Source of the DNA: Colwellia sp. 1_MG-2023
GTDB taxonomy: Bacteria > Pseudomonadota > Gammaproteobacteria > Enterobacterales > Alteromonadaceae
Assembly: GCF_030546755.1 (NCBI RefSeq)
Contig: NZ_JAUOPE010000001.1
Location: 62,001 to 126,000, forward strand
Direction: 5' to 3'
DNA length: 64,000 nucleotides
Shown here: positions 60,935-64,000 of the stretch, one piece after another
Layout of the letters: each line of letters begins with the position of its first letter
Numbering within the stretch: position 1 is the stretch's first letter
The notes under the pieces: model-generated
Databases searched by the model: none
Told to the model about the DNA's origin: nothing
The model's input: the letters and a program-made list of their open reading frames with translations, nothing else
Position numbers and translations under genes: made by a program

Positions 60935-61041
60935 AATTTTCCTCACGTATAAACTCGCGTTATTATAAGTGAGATTACCAAGGTCTGCTGCTTTTTATTA
61001 AAATATTTAGGAAATAATTACCGCCTGATATATAAAACGGT

Positions 61042-61281
61042 TTAGTTTTCTTTTTTCAATTTTATGATTAAATCAATATGAGGAATTAACTCTTCTATTT
61101 CTCTGATATGATCACGTAACGACTTCCACTGACCTAACTCTAACTTTCCTGAGTCTAAAATAGCTCGTTTTAATTCACTCACTAATGAATTTTCATCTTG
61201 CTGGCCAATAAATTCATTTATTCGCAGTAAATCATCCAGATCAGATTGTGAAAGGATTTTTAATTCTTTTTCAGCTGCCAC
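61042..61281 (-). CDS. Small uncharacterised protein (79 aa)
   Basis: Short helical cytoplasmic protein with no known motif, charged (ELKILSQSDLDDLLRINEF). Spaced about 95 bases from the DUF3010 gene in the same direction. Coding is supported by a full-length frame with balanced amino acid use; function unknown. Confidence 0.6.
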   Translation of the reverse strand: MAAEKELKILSQSDLDDLLRINEFIGQQDENSLVSELKRAILDSGKLELGQWKSLRDHIREIEELIPHIDLIIKLKKEN

Positions 61282-61370
61282 AATAAATACCTCACAGTTT
61301 ATTCAAAATAACTTATCTGTTTCAACGAAATAAATAAGGATACTGTTGAGTATAGCTTACACTTTACAAT

Positions 61371-62369
61371 TTACACATTATCATTAGGATAAACAATTGA
61401 TTGCTGAGCTCTCACTTGCTCTAGTACCTTTAATACATTTAACGATAATTGCCATGTATTAATGGGCGACTCTATACGTTTTTCAGAAATTAAATCTAAA
61501 AAATGCTGACATTCATACACCATTTTATTGCTATGCTGCTCAACTGAAAGAATCCGTTCTTCACCATCGTTAAGCACGAGCTTTACTTGATTGAACTCGG
61601 ATGAGTGCTGCCAAACAAGTCTTCCTTTTTCTCCTTGCAATTCACCTATATTTTCACCCGAACTCACTTTTGAATGGCTTATTATCGCCTGAACTTGTGA
61701 CGATTTTTCATAACTTAATAACACATCTCCGCAACCATCTACACCAGAAGGTAATTTAGTGCATTGACTTTGGATATTGTCTGGCATGCCAAATAGTGAA
61801 ACGGCAGCATAAAGTGGGTAAATACCAATATCAACCAATGAACCGTTCGCGAACGTTAAATTAAAGGTATTAGGGTTTTCACCATTTAAATATGCTGGAT
61901 AGCGTGATGAATATTGGCAAAAACTAGCAGTAAACTTTCTTAAATGACCAATTTTATCGAGAGAGTTTTTAATAATTAAAAAATTAGGAACAAATGAACT
62001 TAACATGGCTTCCATTAAGCAAACATGATTTTCTTTAGCCGTTGTTACCATCATCTGAAACTCATTGCTATTAACTGCAATAGGCTTTTCACATAAAACA
62101 TGCTTACCTGCTTCCATCATTTTTATCGCTTGTTTTGCATGTAAACTATTTGGAGAAGCGATATAAACAGCATCAATGTCTGCACAAGAAGCTAATTGGG
62201 ATAAATCATCAAAAAAGGTATGAGCATTATGTTCTTTAGCAAATAATTGTGCGGTATCAATATTGCGAGAATACACCGCGTGTAAATGAAATCGCTCGTC
62301 ATGTTTAGCCGCAGCTAAAAACATTTTCGTTATTTTACTGGTACCGATAACCGCAAACTTTATCTTCAC
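61371..62369 (-). CDS. Gfo/Idh/MocA family oxidoreductase
   Basis: NAD(P)-dependent sugar or inositol-type dehydrogenase, 332 residues. Rossmann start KFAVIGTSKITKMFLAAAK, then YIASPNSLHAKQAIKMMEAG and the signature CEKPIAVN near residue 95. The C-terminal domain carries NGSLVDIGIYPLYAAV. Substrate unknown. Confidence 0.93.
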   Translation of the reverse strand: MKIKFAVIGTSKITKMFLAAAKHDERFHLHAVYSRNIDTAQLFAKEHNAHTFFDDLSQLASCADIDAVYIASPNSLHAKQAIKMMEAGKHVLCEKPIAVNSNEFQMMVTTAKENHVCLMEAMLSSFVPNFLIIKNSLDKIGHLRKFTASFCQYSSRYPAYLNGENPNTFNLTFANGSLVDIGIYPLYAAVSLFGMPDNIQSQCTKLPSGVDGCGDVLLSYEKSSQVQAIISHSKVSSGENIGELQGEKGRLVWQHSSEFNQVKLVLNDGEERILSVEQHSNKMVYECQHFLDLISEKRIESPINTWQLSLNVLKVLEQVRAQQSIVYPNDNV

Positions 62370-62461
62370 ATCATTGCCTATTTAATTTTTTATATGGTTT
62401 ATTTATTGATAGTAAGTGACTTTTTCATTCTCTCTTTATTCACTCTTCATTCGATTTTCAT

Positions 62462-63145
62462 TCACTGTTCATTAGGCAAAAACCGATACCCCACGCCATA
62501 AACTGAATGAATTAACTCTTCGCTGGGACTTAATTGATGGATTTTTTTTCTTAATTTTTTAATATGGCTATCAATTGTTCTATCACTGACAATGCGGTTA
62601 TCTTCGTACATATTTTGCATTAATTGTTCACGAGAAAATACTCGGCCAGGCTCAGCGCACATTGGTTTGAGTAACTGAAATTCAACCGCAGTTAAATCTA
62701 AACTGTTACCTTGATAATTAACTTGATAGCGGCTTTCATCTAATTCCAACGTTGAACTAGATTTTAAAGGGTGTTGACTAAATTGTGTTCTTCGCAGTAC
62801 TGCTTTCACCCGTGCCACAACTTCTCTTGGACTAAATGGCTTACAAATATAATCATCTGCACCAAGCTCTAGGCCTAATAGTCGATCTATTTCTTCAACT
62901 TTCGCGGTGATCATTAAAATAGGCACTTGGGTAAACTGACGTAACTCACGACAAATTTGCATACCATCTTTATTGGGTAGCATTAAATCAAGTAATATTG
63001 CCGCTGGATTATTTTTCTTTACCCATTCAATGACATCATTACCGTCATGAATGCAATGAGAGGTAAACTGTTCAAGAGAAAAGTAATCTACCAATAAGTT
63101 AGCCAACTTCACTTCGTCTTCAACAATCAAAATTTGATTTGACAT
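62462..63145 (-). CDS. OmpR-family response regulator (BaeR-like)
   Basis: Two-component regulator. Receiver domain MSNQILIVEDEVKLANLLVD with phospho-Asp in ILLDLMLPNKDG near residue 52 and Lys in ADDYICKPFSP; winged-helix output domain with SDRTIDSHIKKLRKK and VYGVGYRF. Start at 63145 has an AAGG site; an earlier ATG at 63175 would add ten residues. Resembles BaeR (envelope stress). Paired with the kinase upstream. Confidence 0.93.
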   Translation of the reverse strand: MSNQILIVEDEVKLANLLVDYFSLEQFTSHCIHDGNDVIEWVKKNNPAAILLDLMLPNKDGMQICRELRQFTQVPILMITAKVEEIDRLLGLELGADDYICKPFSPREVVARVKAVLRRTQFSQHPLKSSSTLELDESRYQVNYQGNSLDLTAVEFQLLKPMCAEPGRVFSREQLMQNMYEDNRIVSDRTIDSHIKKLRKKIHQLSPSEELIHSVYGVGYRFLPNEQ

Positions 63146-63215
63146 AACACCTTCGAATTCATAGCTTTCTGACATATCTACTGTATAAAAATAAAGGGAA
63201 AAATAACAATAATCT

Positions 63216-64000
63216 TTATTGTAGTGGTAAACATATATGAATAGCTAAACCACCTAAATGAGATTTTTCTGCGTATATTTCACCCTGATGAGCCTGCACA
63301 ATATGCGCGCAAATAGATAAACCTAAACCACTCCCGCCGGTTGCTCTATTACGAGAGCCTTCTACCCGGTACAAATGTTCAAACAATAAGGCCAAATGTT
63401 TATCTTCAACACCAACACCATCATCTTCTACGATAATTTTAATTTTTTTATCTAGATGGTAAATTTGTAATGATAGCCGAACTATCGTGCCTGACTCGGC
63501 ATATTTAATACAGTTATTGATTAGGTTTTCCAATAACTGACATAAACGAGTTTGATCGGCAAAGATCATTGCTTTGTCATGAGGGATCTCTTTTTCTAAT
63601 GTAAAACCTTTTTGAGCAAGATAACTGCCTAGTTTTTCTACTTGTTGGTCGAGGAAAACAACCACGTCGATAGTTTGCTTCCTGTAGCTCATCCCACCAA
63701 TATCAGCACTCGTTAATGCGTGTAAGTCACTAATTAATCTTTGTAAATGAGTAACTTCCTGATGGGCTGAGTGTACATGCTCTAACGATAACTCTCTTAC
63801 GCCGTCAATAACCGCTTCAAGCTCACCTTTTAATATAGCAACTGGCGTTCTAAGTTCATGTGAAATATTAGCTAACCAACGTTTTCTCGCACTTTCATTC
63901 TCCATTAAGGTTTTGGCAAGTTCATTAAAATCTCTCGATAACTGAGAAAACTCATCTTTTCGCTCAATAGATATGTGTGATTTATACTGACCTTGAGTCA
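63216..64000 (-). CDS. Sensor histidine kinase (BaeS-like), N-terminus outside window
   Basis: The frame runs to the right edge, so the sensor and membrane part are missing. Visible: end of a HAMP domain (DEFSQLSRDFNELAKTLMEN), H-box ISHELRTPVAILKGE, N-box NLINNCIKYAE, G1 VEDDGVGVEDKH, G2 GGSGLGLSIC. Partner of the response regulator 40 bases or so downstream; together BaeSR-like. Confidence 0.93.
   Translation of the reverse strand, partial: TQGQYKSHISIERKDEFSQLSRDFNELAKTLMENESARKRWLANISHELRTPVAILKGELEAVIDGVRELSLEHVHSAHQEVTHLQRLISDLHALTSADIGGMSYRKQTIDVVVFLDQQVEKLGSYLAQKGFTLEKEIPHDKAMIFADQTRLCQLLENLINNCIKYAESGTIVRLSLQIYHLDKKIKIIVEDDGVGVEDKHLALLFEHLYRVEGSRNRATGGSGLGLSICAHIVQAHQGEIYAEKSHLGGLAIHICLPLQ

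Noticed and set aside
1-64000. CRISPR array or prophage structural genes
   Set aside because: No regularly spaced repeats and no capsid, tail, portal or terminase genes are visible.

Overview
The window is AT-rich DNA from a marine gammaproteobacterium, most likely an Alteromonadales member near Colwellia or Thalassotalea. Grounds: a complete Na+-NQR operon with apbE and nqrM, a TRAP transporter, PL7 alginate lyases, the SsrA tag (A)ANDETFALAA, and the order dnaJ-dnaK-grpE-nadK-recN-bamE-ratB-ratA-smpB-ssrA. The genus is an inference.

Layout. 1-1668: end of a recombinase gene pair of a second, mostly unseen mobile unit. 2167-3213: most of the host dinB gene without its start. 3209-29726: a roughly 26.5 kb integrated element that splits dinB exactly at the codon for its first catalytic aspartate. 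The missing dinB start (MKQRKIIHVD) lies at 29751-29722 behind an intact LexA box. The 7-base core ATATCAA (TTGATAT on the coding strand) is present once at each junction, and excision would restore dinB in frame.

Element content from left: a tyrosine recombinase (3380-4708) with a small protein built from scrambled recombinase motifs; a six-gene operon hsdM-hsdS-SIR2-DUF4020-like-hsdR-metallopeptidase (16919 to 5292), that is a type I restriction-modification locus with a nested SIR2 pair; a NYN protein; an XRE regulator divergent from a 160-residue protein plus SF2 helicase, across a perfect palindrome; a full-length second DinB with its own LexA box; and a tightly packed five-gene operon (29597 to 21365) of two large tyrosine-recombinase-like proteins, an HTH/coiled-coil/P-loop-kinase protein, a coiled-coil protein and a RecD2-like helicase. 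Because of where it inserted, this recombinase operon now lies about 170 bases downstream of the host dinB LexA box in the same direction. Matching inverted repeats sit just inside both ends.

29884-64000 is conserved chromosome: nqrM, apbE, nqrFEDCBA, fabV, a TRAP system, heat-shock genes with visible sigma-32 promoters, nadK, recN with LexA-like half sites, bamE, the RatAB pair, smpB, a dienelactone hydrolase, ssrA flanked by a long inverted repeat, an alginate locus (two PL7 lyases and a lipoprotein with a recent internal duplication), a miniature transposon, and a BaeSR-like two-component system cut by the right edge.
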